A stretch of 64,000 nt of DNA from DATLED01 sp963750255 (GCA_963750255.1 CAVVPZ010000006.1:1-64000), one strand, 5' to 3'; numbered from the stretch's first letter, positions 16,666 through 25,958 are shown. Numbers and translations are program-made. Notes: a model not told the origin generated them from the letters alone.

Positions 16666-17849
16666 GCGGTACTCGGGCCGCCTGGTTCCACTGCTTCGCC
16701 GGGATCGCGGGCGACATGGCCCTCGGATCGCTGATCGACGCCGGCGCCGATCAGGGCGAGATCGGGGCCATGCTCCAACGGCTGCCGCTGGCCGGGTGGG
16801 CCATCCGCAGCACGCCCACGATGCGCAACGGCATCGCTGCGACCCAATTGCACGTGAGCGCCGAAGACACCGCCATCGTCCGCACCCACAGCCACATCGT
16901 CGGTCTCATCGAAGAAGCCCGCCTCCCCGACCGGGTCCGCGACCGGGCCTTGGCCGTGTTCGGGGCGCTGGCCGAGGCCGAGGGCCGCCTCCACCGACGC
17001 CCGCCCTCGCAAGTGCACTTCCACGAGGTCGGGGGCATCGACGCCATCGTCGACATCGTGGGGACGTGCGCCGCCCTCGAAGTGCTCGAGGTCGACGCCA
17101 TCTACGCCTCGGCCGTCGCCACCGGCACGGGGATGATCCGCTCGGCCCATGGCACGCTGCCCAACCCGGCGCCGGCGGTCGTCGAGTTGCTCCGGGGCGC
17201 TCCGACCTACGGGCGCGATGTCGGCGTCGAGTTGACGACCCCCACCGGCGCGGCCCTGCTGGCGGCGCTGGTGTCGGGATGGGGGCCGCTGCCGGCGATG
17301 ACCATCGAGGCCAGCGGGTTCGGCGCCGGCACCCGCGAGATGGACGGTCTCCCCAACCTCACCCAAGTCGTGTTGGGGACCACCACCGAAGCCAGCCTCG
17401 ACGCCGGCCAGCCGGTGGTGCTGCTCGAGGCCAACGTCGACGACGCCACGGGCGAGACGCTGGCGCACACCATTGGCGCCCTCCTCGCCGCCGGGGCCCA
17501 CGATGCGTGGCTGACCCCGATCCTCATGAAGAAGGGCCGACCGGCATCGACGGTCAGCGCGCTGGCCGACCCGGCGCTGGCCGGACAGGTGGCCGCGTGC
17601 CTGACCCGCGAGACCGGTTCGCTCGGGGTGCGGGGCACCCGGCTCGAGCGGTGGCCGGCACCGCGCACGGTCGACGTCGTCGACGTCGACGGCTTGCCCG
17701 TGCGGGTCAAGGTGTCGCCGGGCCGGGCCAAGGCCGAACACGACGACGTCGCCCGGGTCGCCAGTCTGCGCAAGCTCCCGCTGCGGGAGGTCGCCCGCCG
17801 CGCCGAGCAGGCGTGGCGGGATCAGGGCAGTCCCGACGAGCCGGCCTGA
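16662..17849 (+). CDS. larC: LarC, nickel insertion protein for the NPN cofactor
   Basis: LarC inserts nickel into the pincer cofactor using CTP. The 395 residues start at the GTG overlapping the larB stop and contain the family opening AAWFHCFAGIAGDMALGSLI, the His-rich TAIVRTHSHIVGLIEEARLP, VHFHEVGGIDAIVDIVGTC, then SAHGTLPNPAPAVVELLRG and the C-terminal half with LLEANVDDATGETLAHTIGA and LTPILMKKGRPASTVSAL. In some Firmicutes larC is split and joined by programmed frameshifting; here both halves are one continuous frame. Confidence 0.85.
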   Translation: MSGTRAAWFHCFAGIAGDMALGSLIDAGADQGEIGAMLQRLPLAGWAIRSTPTMRNGIAATQLHVSAEDTAIVRTHSHIVGLIEEARLPDRVRDRALAVFGALAEAEGRLHRRPPSQVHFHEVGGIDAIVDIVGTCAALEVLEVDAIYASAVATGTGMIRSAHGTLPNPAPAVVELLRGAPTYGRDVGVELTTPTGAALLAALVSGWGPLPAMTIEASGFGAGTREMDGLPNLTQVVLGTTTEASLDAGQPVVLLEANVDDATGETLAHTIGALLAAGAHDAWLTPILMKKGRPASTVSALADPALAGQVAACLTRETGSLGVRGTRLERWPAPRTVDVVDVDGLPVRVKVSPGRAKAEHDDVARVASLRKLPLREVARRAEQAWRDQGSPDEPA

Positions 17850-17886
17850 AGCGAAACAAGCTGGCGAGGCCCGAGGCGGCCCGCCG

Positions 17887-18885
17887 TCAGCGCATCACGT
17901 AGTACGACACCTGCTCGTTGTCGCCCAGCGACGCCTCGCCGTCGACGGGCCCGACGTGGACCTTCAACTCGATGACCCCCACGGGTGAGGGACGCAGTGT
18001 GAGCGTGACCGCAGTGCGTTGGCCGGGAGCGAGATCGACGAACTGGCGGGCCGAGTCGAGCCCGCCCTGGGAGGTGGCGACGGCCTCGACCGCCACCCGC
18101 TTCTCGGCCACGTTGCCCGCGTTGGCCACCACGACCACGACGTGGACGGTCTTGACGAGCGGCAGCACCCGGTTGACCGGGCCGTCCATGCCCACCGGCA
18201 CCGGGTCGGTGGTCACGGTCAGCAGGCTCACGTCGCGCACGGGCGCCAGGCTGGCGCCGGAGCGGAGGGTACCGACGAACGCGGCCATCTCGGGGCGTTC
18301 GTAACGGGTCGGGTCACTCAGCCACACCGACGCGGGCATGGAGGTCTTCACCGTCTCGGGCAGTCGCTCGACGAACAGCACGTACGCCTGGTCGGCGACA
18401 CCGAGGTCGCGGCCGACGGCCACCAGCGCCTCGATCGCCTTTTCCGGTGGCCCGCTCTCGAACTTGCCGGCCAGCGTGTCAGCCAGCGCAGCGAGCGCCG
18501 ACTCGCGGGTCGACAGGGCGGTCAGCAACAGGCCCTGGGTCGTGCGCAGGTCGCCGTCGGCGGCCGCGCCGGAGACCTCGTCGACGAGGCCGGTGGCCTC
18601 GCGCACGAGGCGATCCACGCCCTTCTTGACCCCGTCCCGGCCGAGCGTGCCGGCCTGGGTCCGGAGCTCTTCGAGGGCCCGACCTTGGCGCGTCGACCGG
18701 TCGACGGCGGGCCGCACCTGATCGGCGAACGCCACGGCCGGGTCGGGGCCCTGGGCGCTGCTGGTGACGATCGAGTTGACGGCGAGCACCACGACCGTGG
18801 CGACGAGGGCCAACAAAAGGAGGCGAGGGGAGCGTCGACGCCGAGGGCGACGGTTGTCGACCGCGCGGCTGCCCACTCCGACCAT
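17887..18885 (-). CDS. Membrane-anchored exported protein with CARDB-like C-terminus
   Basis: The protein has 332 residues. A basic N-terminus (NRRPRRRRSPR) is followed by one hydrophobic segment LLLLALVATVVVLAVNSIV (about residues 22-40), so the rest is probably outside. The middle is helical and charged. The last 100 residues (HVVVVVANAGNVAEKRVAVE, DLAPGQRTAVTLTLRPSP, SLGDNEQVSYYVM) have the pattern of a CARDB/immunoglobulin-like cell-surface domain. No enzyme motif is seen. A TAGGTT hexamer ends 6 nt before the ATG at 18885, which supports this start. Confidence 0.65.
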   Translation of the reverse strand: MVGVGSRAVDNRRPRRRRSPRLLLLALVATVVVLAVNSIVTSSAQGPDPAVAFADQVRPAVDRSTRQGRALEELRTQAGTLGRDGVKKGVDRLVREATGLVDEVSGAAADGDLRTTQGLLLTALSTRESALAALADTLAGKFESGPPEKAIEALVAVGRDLGVADQAYVLFVERLPETVKTSMPASVWLSDPTRYERPEMAAFVGTLRSGASLAPVRDVSLLTVTTDPVPVGMDGPVNRVLPLVKTVHVVVVVANAGNVAEKRVAVEAVATSQGGLDSARQFVDLAPGQRTAVTLTLRPSPVGVIELKVHVGPVDGEASLGDNEQVSYYVMR

Positions 18886-18915
18886 CCGCCCAACCTACCG
18901 GGGCGGTGCCGGTGC

Positions 18916-21504
18916 TCAGGCGGGGAAGCGGATGATCTTGCCGTCGGTCCGGTCGAGGCCTTCGAGCAAGAGCCGCTCGGTGGTCTCGGCCGAGGCGGCC
19001 CGAGCGAAGAGCCAGCCCTGGACCATGTCGCAGCCCAGCTTGCGCAACTCGTCGAGTTGTTCGGTGCGCTCGACTCCTTCGGCAATCAGGGCCATGCCCA
19101 CGGTTTGGCCGAGGCGAACGATGGCCGAGGCGAACGCTTGGTCGCGTTCGCTGTGGCCGAGCCCGTCGACGAAGGGCTTGGCGATCTTGAGGATGTCGAT
19201 GGGAAGTTGGGAGAGGAAGCTCAGCGACGAATACCCCGTACCGAAGTCGTCCATGGCCAGTCGGAGGCCGAGCGACTTGAGCTGACGGAGCTTGGCGACA
19301 TGGCGGTCGGTGTCGTCCATGAGCACGGTCTCGGTGATCTCGAGGATCAGCGACGAGGCCCGCACCCCCGACTCGGCTATGAGCTGCATCGTCTCGCCGA
19401 CGAACGACGTGTGCTGCAACTGGCGGGCCGACAGGTTGACGGCCATGGCCAACTCCCCGTGACCGGGCAAGGTCTCGTGCCATACCCGGGCCTGCTCGCA
19501 GGCCAAGCGCAGAATGAGGCGCCCGATCGGCAGGATGAGTCCACTCTCCTCGGCGAGGGGGATGAACGAGTCGGGCATCATCAGCCCGCGCGTCGGGTGC
19601 TCCCATCGCACCAGCGCTTCGAGGGCGACGATGCTCCCCGAGGAGAGGTCGACCACGGGTTGGTAGTGGAGCACGAACTCCTCGCGCTCGATGGCCCTTT
19701 GGAGGTCGGCCAGCAGTTCGTGCCGCTCGAGCACGGCGACGTGCATGTCGGCGCTGAAGACCTGCACGCGGTCCTTGCCCGACCCCTTGGCCGATTCCAT
19801 GGCGACGTCGGCGTTGCGGAGCAGTTCGTCGGCCCAGCGACACGTGTCGCCCATGGCGATGCCCAACGACGCCCGAATGTGCAGTTCGTGACCGTCGAGG
19901 ACGATCGGACGGCGAATGGCGGCCAAGAGCGCGTTGGCCACGTCCTCGGCCGCGGCCACGCCAGCACAGTCGAGAAACACGCCGAACTCGTCACCGCCCA
20001 GGCGGGCGGCGCCGTCCTCGGGGCCGAGCACGGCCTTGATCCGGTCGGCGAGGGCGATGAGCAGCCGGTCTCCGATGGGGTGACCCAGGGCTTCGTTGAC
20101 CATGCGGAAGTCGTCGATGCCGATGAAGAGGACAGCCATTCGGGCCCGGTCGCCGCTGGAGAACTCGAGGGCCATCTCGACCCGTTCGATGAACTGGCTC
20201 CGGTTCGGGAGCGAGGTGAGCGGATCGTGGTACGCCTGATGGCGGAGTTGGGTCTCGAGGTCGCGGAGTTGCTGGAGCGAGTGCTCGAGGGTCCCCGACT
20301 CGAGGACGGCACCCAGCTTGCGGGCCAGCGGCTCGAACAATTCGAGGTCGGAGTTGTCGAAGTGTTCGCTCTCGCCCACCCGGTTGCCGACAAGGACCGT
20401 GGCCACCACCCGGTCGTTGCGGCGGATGACAACGACCATCGCCTCGCGGATCCCGCGCTCGCGGAACGGCGCCAGCACCCGGGTCGACTCCGACCCCGGG
20501 TAGAGCAAGGCCTCGACGCCCGTCACCTGCGACGCCCACTCGACCTCGGACGGATCGAGACGAACGGGCACCATCGCCTGGACCTCGGTCCCCGGACCCA
20601 TCCCCGTTCGCACGGCCTCGTCTCCCTCGGCCGGATAGAGGGTGATCTCGGCACGTTCGGCGCGGAACATGCCCCGGGCTTGGGCCAAAAGCGCGAGGAC
20701 GGCCGACTCGACCTCGGGCGATCGGTGCAACATACGGGTCGACTCGTAGACGGCGTCCGGACCGTCGGCCTGTCCACGCTCGTGGAGCCAACCCCGGTAG
20801 GTCAAGAGGCCGACGAGCAGCGGTACGACGAGCAGGAGCACGGCCCGCACGTCGTGGGTCAGCATCTCGATACCGGTCAAGGTCACCATCGTCACGGTGA
20901 TCGAACCGGTCATGCCCAGCGAGAGGACCTGACGGAGCCGGTCGACCTGGGGTTGGCTGCCGGCCAACACGATGGCCACGGTGATGGCGGCGTGACCCAT
21001 CAACGTGACGATGACCGAGGCCAACAGCGCCCCGGACCAACCGGGCGGTCCGGCGGGGTCGCCCTGGACGACGCGGTTGAACGCCAGCGTGGCGACGACC
21101 CCGGCCAGGAAGTAGTGGCTGATGTTGAAGGCGAGCTGTTGGGGCGACTGGCGCCGAGCCCGAATGAGCGCGCCGGCCGTCCCGAGCAGGAGACCGAGCA
21201 GTAGTTCGGGCGCGGCGGCGAAGTAGAGGCCGAGCACGAGCGGGACGTCGTTGAGGCTGACCAACTGCCCTTGGCGGCGGTACCGCACCCGGATCGGGTT
21301 GGACTCGGTGACGAAGAACATCCCCGCCAGCGACCACCACGGCAGGTGGAACTGCGTGTCGATGGCGCGGAGCCCCTGGGCCGAGGTGAGGTACACGGCG
21401 ACGGCGAGGAGCATCAGCCCCGCGCTGAGCGCCCACACCCGACCGACGCCCGGCGTTCTCCCGCCGGCGCGGAGGGGCGCGACGGTCACCTCGTAGCCAG
21501 ACAC
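18916..21504 (-). CDS. Multi-pass membrane GAF-like/GGDEF-EAL cyclic di-GMP protein
   Basis: The protein has about 860 residues. The N-terminal 250 hold about seven membrane helices (SAGLMLLAVAVYLTSAQGL, LVLGLYFAAAPELLLGLLLG, LLLVVPLLVGLLTYRG). A GAF-like sensor follows (about 270-430), then GGDEF with intact ARLGGDEFGVFLDCAG and EAL with VALEALVRWEHPTRGL, LILEITETVLMDD and MDDFGTGYSSLSFLSQLPID. Both catalytic signatures look intact. The start is GTG 21504 (or 21510), just after a run of seven G that may serve as ribosome binding site. The longer frame to 21654 overlaps the divergent DUF3039 gene and is unlikely. Confidence 0.85.
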   Translation of the reverse strand: MSGYEVTVAPLRAGGRTPGVGRVWALSAGLMLLAVAVYLTSAQGLRAIDTQFHLPWWSLAGMFFVTESNPIRVRYRRQGQLVSLNDVPLVLGLYFAAAPELLLGLLLGTAGALIRARRQSPQQLAFNISHYFLAGVVATLAFNRVVQGDPAGPPGWSGALLASVIVTLMGHAAITVAIVLAGSQPQVDRLRQVLSLGMTGSITVTMVTLTGIEMLTHDVRAVLLLVVPLLVGLLTYRGWLHERGQADGPDAVYESTRMLHRSPEVESAVLALLAQARGMFRAERAEITLYPAEGDEAVRTGMGPGTEVQAMVPVRLDPSEVEWASQVTGVEALLYPGSESTRVLAPFRERGIREAMVVVIRRNDRVVATVLVGNRVGESEHFDNSDLELFEPLARKLGAVLESGTLEHSLQQLRDLETQLRHQAYHDPLTSLPNRSQFIERVEMALEFSSGDRARMAVLFIGIDDFRMVNEALGHPIGDRLLIALADRIKAVLGPEDGAARLGGDEFGVFLDCAGVAAAEDVANALLAAIRRPIVLDGHELHIRASLGIAMGDTCRWADELLRNADVAMESAKGSGKDRVQVFSADMHVAVLERHELLADLQRAIEREEFVLHYQPVVDLSSGSIVALEALVRWEHPTRGLMMPDSFIPLAEESGLILPIGRLILRLACEQARVWHETLPGHGELAMAVNLSARQLQHTSFVGETMQLIAESGVRASSLILEITETVLMDDTDRHVAKLRQLKSLGLRLAMDDFGTGYSSLSFLSQLPIDILKIAKPFVDGLGHSERDQAFASAIVRLGQTVGMALIAEGVERTEQLDELRKLGCDMVQGWLFARAASAETTERLLLEGLDRTDGKIIRFPA

Positions 21505-21567
21505 CTCCACCCCCCCTTCGTCGGCCGTCGGTACGCCTCTCTTTAGCCGTTGGGGCACGATGGAGGC

Positions 21568-21810
21568 ATGACCGACACCGCCACCAGCGTCGAGGTACAG
21601 ACATCGAACCCCGCCCCGAAGCTCGACGACGGCGATCACGACCGGTTCGCGCACTATGTCATCGGCGGCAACGAAGCGATCGTGAAGAGCATGGTGACCG
21701 GTGACCCCGTGACGGCGTTGTGCGGCAAGGTCTGGGTGCCGTCGCGCGATCCCGAGCGCTATCCGGTCTGCCCGGAGTGCGACGAGGAGAAGAAGGCTCG
21801 GGGGCTCTGA
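21568..21810 (+). CDS. DUF3039 family protein
   Basis: An 80-residue protein typical of Actinobacteria. The conserved part is HYVIGGNEAIVKSMVTGDPV, TALCGKVWVPSRDPERYPVC and PECDEEKK. The Cys residues in CGK and CPEC suggest a small zinc ribbon. Its function is unknown. The ATG at 21568 follows GATGGAGGC, a reasonable ribosome binding site. Its stop overlaps the beginning of the acetyltransferase frame downstream. Confidence 0.8.
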   Translation: MTDTATSVEVQTSNPAPKLDDGDHDRFAHYVIGGNEAIVKSMVTGDPVTALCGKVWVPSRDPERYPVCPECDEEKKARGL

Positions 21811-24230
21811 GCGGCCCCAGCTATCCGGTCGAGTGGGAGCTCGACGCCCTCCTCCGGGACGGGACCGCAGTTCGGCTCCGTCCCATCCGTCCCGAGGACG
21901 AGTTGGCGCTGGTCGCGTTCCACGCCCGGCTCTCTCCCCACACCATCTACCGGCGATTCTTCTCCCCTCGCCCCGTCCTGCCGCCCAAGGACGTCCACCG
22001 GTTCACCAACGTCGACTACCACGACCGCATGGCGCTCATCGCGCTGATCGGCGGGCAGATGGCGGGGGTGGCCCGCTACGACCGCCAACCCAATGAGGCC
22101 CAGGACCAGGCCGAGGTCGCGTTCGTCATCGAGGACCGGCACCAGGGCCGGGGGCTTGGCTCCTTGTTGCTCGAGCACCTCGCCGGCGCCGCCCGCGAGC
22201 GCGGGTTCCGGTACTTCGTGGCCGAGACGCTGGCCGAGAACCGCAGCATGCTCGGTGTCTTCCGCGATGCCGGCTTCGTCGCCGAACGCCGCTTCGAGGA
22301 CGGCTTGGTGCACCTGCGATTCCCGATCGCCGAGACGCCCGAAGCGCTCGATGCGATGGCCGAGCGTGAGCGCCGCTCGGCTGTGCAGTCGATGACCCCA
22401 CTGCTCCGGCCCCGCTCGATCGCCGTGATCGGCGCCTCTCGACAGCGCCAGTCATTGGGCCATCAGATCCTCCGCAACCTCCTCGACCGCGAGTTCGCCG
22501 GACCGGTGTTTCCTGTCCACCCGGAGGCGATGTCGGTGGCCGGGGTCCCCGCCTACGCCTCACTCGAAGCAATTCCCCACGACGTCGACCTCGCCGTCGT
22601 CACCGTGCCGGCGGCCGAGGTCGAGGCCGTGGTCGCCGACTGCGGCGCCAAGGGAGTGCGGGCCGTCATCGTCGTCTCGGGCGGGTTCTCCGAGGTTGGA
22701 GACGAGGGACGCGAGCGCGAAGAGGCCCTCGTGCGATTGAGTCACCACCACGGCATGCGCCTGGTGGGTCCCAACGCGATGGGCGTGATGACGACGGTGG
22801 CCGAGGTGACGATGAACGCGACGCCGTCGCCCCTCGTGCTCGTGCCGGGACGGGTCGCGTTCCTGGCCCAGTCCGGCGCCCTCGGGCTGGCCGTTCTCGA
22901 GCAAGCGGCCAACCTCGGCATCGGCTTTTCGAGTTTCGTGTCCGTCGGCAACCGGGCCGACGTCAGCGGCAACGACCTCTTGCAGTACTGGGAGGCCGAC
23001 GCCGAGACCGACGTCATCCTGCTCTACCTCGAGACGTTCGGGAACCCTCGCAAGTTCGCCCGCATCGCCCGGCGCGTCGCACGCTCCAAGCCCATCGTCG
23101 TGGTCAAGAGCGGACGGCGTCCGTCGACCGACGCGGCCACGGATGCACTGTTCCGTCAGGCGGGAGTGATCCGGGTCGATACGTTGGCCGAGTTGTTCGA
23201 TGTCAGCCTGCTCCTGGCCCACCAGCCCATCCCTCGCGGACGTCGGCTGGCGATCCTCAGCAACGCCGGCGGTCCTGGCATGCTCGCCGCCGACGCGGCC
23301 GCTGCCGCCGGCGTGACCGTGGCCGGGCCCGGGGGCACACCGGTCGACCTCACCGCCGGCACCTCACCGGACAAGTTGGCCGCCGCGCTCGGCGCCGCAC
23401 TCGACGATCCCGCGGTCGACGGCGTCCTCGTCATCGGGGTGCCGCCCCTGGCCGGCGGCCCCGACGAGATGCGCCGCATCATCGCCGACGCCGTTGCCGA
23501 CGCGCCCGACAAACCCGTGATGGTCTCCTATCTCGGGCGGCTCCCGACCCCGGGCTTCGGGCTGTTGGCCGGCACCGAAGGCGACTTGCATCCCACCCCG
23601 CTGTTCCCCTTTCCCGAGCAGGCGGTGCGGGCCTTCGGGCGGGTGGCCGGCTACGGCGAATGGCGCCAGTCCGACGAGGGACCGGCCATGCGCCCCGACG
23701 GCATCGACATCCGGGCCGCCAGCGACGTCGCAGGCGAGGTGCTGGCGGACGCGCCAGCGGGACGAACCCTCGACGCTGACGAGGCGAGGCGGCTCCTCGC
23801 TGCCGTCGGCATCAACGTCGCCGATGGCCCGCACGGCACCGACGACCGATCGGTGGTCATCGGCGTGGAAGATGACCGATCCTTCGGGCCACTGCTTTCG
23901 TTCGCCCTTGGTGGGCGAGGTGCTGCCCTCCTCGACGATCGGTCGCACCGCATCCTCCCGCTGTCGGCCGACGACGCGCGCGATTTGGTGCACTCGGTCC
24001 GGCTGGCACCGCTCCTGTTCGATCCGGAGGTTGGCCCACCGATCGACGAGGCGGCACTCGTCGAGCTTCTGGCTCGCGTCAGCGTGCTGGCCGACGAACT
24101 CCCCACGCTCGGCGCGCTCCGACTCGATCCCGTCGAGGTGTCCGCGGTCGGCGCCACCGTGCGCGGCGCCACGGTGGCGGTAGTGCCGGCGCCAGTGGGT
24201 CCGGGCCCGCTCCTGCGGAGCTTGCGCTGA
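21777..24230 (+). CDS. GNAT acetyltransferase fused to NDP-forming acyl-CoA synthetase domains (Pat-like)
   Basis: The protein has about 810 residues. An N-terminal GNAT domain (about 20-190) has VAFVIEDRHQGRGLGSLLLE, the acetyl-CoA binding loop, and AETLAENRSMLGVFRDAGF. Then come the CoA-binding domain (RPRSIAVIGASRQRQSLGHQ), the succinyl-CoA-ligase-like domains (GPNAMGVMTTVAEVTMNATP, FLAQSGALGLAVLEQAANLG, AILSNAGGPGMLAADAA) and a shortened ATP-grasp-like end. Such fusions acetylate lysines of acyl-CoA synthetases and other enzymes. No ATG is available: GTG 21777 or CTG 21807, which overlaps the DUF3039 stop, could be the start. The stop shares bases with the next ATG (TGATG), so the deacetylase is coupled. 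Confidence 0.8.
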   Translation: MRRGEEGSGALSGPSYPVEWELDALLRDGTAVRLRPIRPEDELALVAFHARLSPHTIYRRFFSPRPVLPPKDVHRFTNVDYHDRMALIALIGGQMAGVARYDRQPNEAQDQAEVAFVIEDRHQGRGLGSLLLEHLAGAARERGFRYFVAETLAENRSMLGVFRDAGFVAERRFEDGLVHLRFPIAETPEALDAMAERERRSAVQSMTPLLRPRSIAVIGASRQRQSLGHQILRNLLDREFAGPVFPVHPEAMSVAGVPAYASLEAIPHDVDLAVVTVPAAEVEAVVADCGAKGVRAVIVVSGGFSEVGDEGREREEALVRLSHHHGMRLVGPNAMGVMTTVAEVTMNATPSPLVLVPGRVAFLAQSGALGLAVLEQAANLGIGFSSFVSVGNRADVSGNDLLQYWEADAETDVILLYLETFGNPRKFARIARRVARSKPIVVVKSGRRPSTDAATDALFRQAGVIRVDTLAELFDVSLLLAHQPIPRGRRLAILSNAGGPGMLAADAAAAAGVTVAGPGGTPVDLTAGTSPDKLAAALGAALDDPAVDGVLVIGVPPLAGGPDEMRRIIADAVADAPDKPVMVSYLGRLPTPGFGLLAGTEGDLHPTPLFPFPEQAVRAFGRVAGYGEWRQSDEGPAMRPDGIDIRAASDVAGEVLADAPAGRTLDADEARRLLAAVGINVADGPHGTDDRSVVIGVEDDRSFGPLLSFALGGRGAALLDDRSHRILPLSADDARDLVHSVRLAPLLFDPEVGPPIDEAALVELLARVSVLADELPTLGALRLDPVEVSAVGATVRGATVAVVPAPVGPGPLLRSLR

Positions 24231-25240
24231 TGCTGGTCGTCGCCACCAATGCTGCCCACGACGAACACCTGCCGTGGGACGGGCACCCCGAACGGCCGTC
24301 GCGCACGAGGGCGGCGCTCGACGGTCTGGTCGAGGCCGAGCTCCTTGACGCTGTCGCGTTCACTGCGCCACGGGCGGCGACGACGGCAGAACTGCTGCGC
24401 GTGCATGACGCCGCCTACCTCGACGCCCTTCCCGCTCGATGCCGAGCGAGCTATGAGTTCGACGGTCCCACACCCACCAGCCCGGGCTCGTGGGCGACGG
24501 CGCAGGAATCGGCTGGCGCCGGGCTCGCCGTCGTCGACGCGCTCGACGGCGGCGCTGGCGATGCCGGCCTGGTGTTGACCCGCCCGCCCGGGCACCACGC
24601 GCGTCCCGACGGCGCCATGGGATTTTGTCTGCTCAACAACATCGCTGTCACCGCCGCAGCGTTGGCCGATCGTGGCGAGCGCGTCTGCATCCTCGACTGG
24701 GATGTCCACCACGGCAACGGCACCCAGGAAGCCTTTTGGGACGACCCGCGAGTCCTCTTCGTGTCGTTGCACCAGCGGGGGCTGTACCCCAACACCGGCT
24801 TTGCCGACGAGGTCGGTGGCGCGGAGGCGGCCGGCCTGACGATGAACCTTCCCCTCCCCGCCGGCGCCACGGGCGACCTCCTGCTCGACGCCCTCGACAA
24901 CCACGTCGAGCCCGTCATCGACACCTTCGCGCCTACGTGGCTGTTGGTCTCGGCCGGGTTCGACGGCCACCGCGTCGATCCCCTCGCCGATTGGTCGCTG
25001 TCGGCCGGGGACTACGCCGACTTCGCCGCCCGAGCCCGCTCGCTGGTGCCCGCGTCGCGGCTCGTGCTCTTCCTCGAGGGCGGCTACGACCTCGAGGCCC
25101 TCCGGCTCTCCACGGGCTCGGCCGCCGCCGCGCTCCTCGGCGGGCGATACCGCCCCGAGCATGCGACGGCCGGCGGCCCCGACCACGGGGTGCTCTCGAT
25201 GCTCAGCGACCGCCGGCGCGGGGCTCTCGCCCGTCTCTAG
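24230..25240 (+). CDS. Histone-deacetylase-family protein deacetylase (AcuC-like)
   Basis: The 336 residues carry the zinc deacetylase motifs: HPERPSRTRAALDGL, LVLTRPPGHHARPDGAMGFC, ILDWDVHHGNGTQEAFW, VLFVSLHQRGLYPNTGF, LLVSAGFDGHRVDPLADW and FLEGGYDLEALR. The paired His, the Asp/His/Asp zinc ligands and the late Tyr are all visible. Relatives remove acetyl groups from lysines or polyamines. It starts at the ATG overlapping the stop of the acetyltransferase-synthetase gene, so writer and eraser are made together. Its stop shares the tetramer CTAG with the convergent acyltransferase gene. Confidence 0.85.
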   Translation: MLVVATNAAHDEHLPWDGHPERPSRTRAALDGLVEAELLDAVAFTAPRAATTAELLRVHDAAYLDALPARCRASYEFDGPTPTSPGSWATAQESAGAGLAVVDALDGGAGDAGLVLTRPPGHHARPDGAMGFCLLNNIAVTAAALADRGERVCILDWDVHHGNGTQEAFWDDPRVLFVSLHQRGLYPNTGFADEVGGAEAAGLTMNLPLPAGATGDLLLDALDNHVEPVIDTFAPTWLLVSAGFDGHRVDPLADWSLSAGDYADFAARARSLVPASRLVLFLEGGYDLEALRLSTGSAAAALLGGRYRPEHATAGGPDHGVLSMLSDRRRGALARL

Positions 25241-25936
25241 AACGGCGCCGGTGGCCACTCTTCGGGCGTGGGAGTGACGATGGGCGCCAAGGCCGGGTGC
25301 CAACCCTCGCCCTCGACATAGCGGCGCACGACGACCGCTGGGCGTGCCGGCGATCACGCAGTTGTCGGGTACATGGCCGCGAACGACGGAACCGGCGGCG
25401 ACGGTGACGTGCCGGCCGATGTCGGCGCCCGGGAGCACGATCACGCCCGTCGCCAGCCAGCTGCCGGCGCCGATGCGGACCGGGGCCTCGGTGACCCACT
25501 GCTGAGCGATGGGAAGGTCGATGTCGTCGTAGCGATGGTTGTGGTCGGTGATGTACACGTTGGGTCCGGTGGTGACGTCGTCCTCGATGACGATGCCCAG
25601 GCGACCGTTGATCGAGCTTCCCCGCCCGATGTTGCACCGATCGCCGATGGTGATGATGGCCGGCCCGTCAGGGGCGAGGCGCTCCTCCGGGAGACCGGCG
25701 GCAAGGCTGACATGAGGTCCTATGAGGGTGGCCTCGCCCACCGAGATCCATCCCTCGTTGATGACTGCCCCGGGGGGAAACGCGAGACAGCTGCCGGCGC
25801 CGAGTTGTCGATACCTTCGGCCCCGCTCGTCGTCGGGAGAAACGGTCCCGACGGCCGACACCCAGGCCCACGCTCGATGGATGAGTCCGGCGGCGAGGGC
25901 GCGCCGTCGCGGCGACAAGGCGGTGGCGGGACGCAC
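25237..25936 (-). CDS. Hexapeptide-repeat (LbH) acyltransferase, one apparent frameshift
   Basis: About 230 residues with the left-handed beta-helix of O-acetyltransferases: ITIGDRCNIGRGSSINGRLG, IVIEDDVTTGPNVYITDHNH, IGAGSWLATGVIVLPGADIG and VTVAAGSVVRGHVPDNCVIA. The His in DHNH is the usual catalytic base. After GTP an extra A near 25350 shifts the frame; restored, it reads AVVVRRYVEGEGWHPALAP and stops at 25237. Relatives acetylate sugars or cell-surface polysaccharides. A TAGGTT hexamer ends 7 nt before the GTG at 25936, which supports this start. Confidence 0.75.
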
Positions 25937-25958
25937 CCCGGCAACCTACCGGCGGGGA

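Noticed and set aside
18019..21204. A + strand open frame of 1061 codons
   Set aside because: It is antisense to the CARDB-like and GGDEF-EAL genes, is full of Gly/His/Arg repeats typical of shadow frames, and has no family motif.
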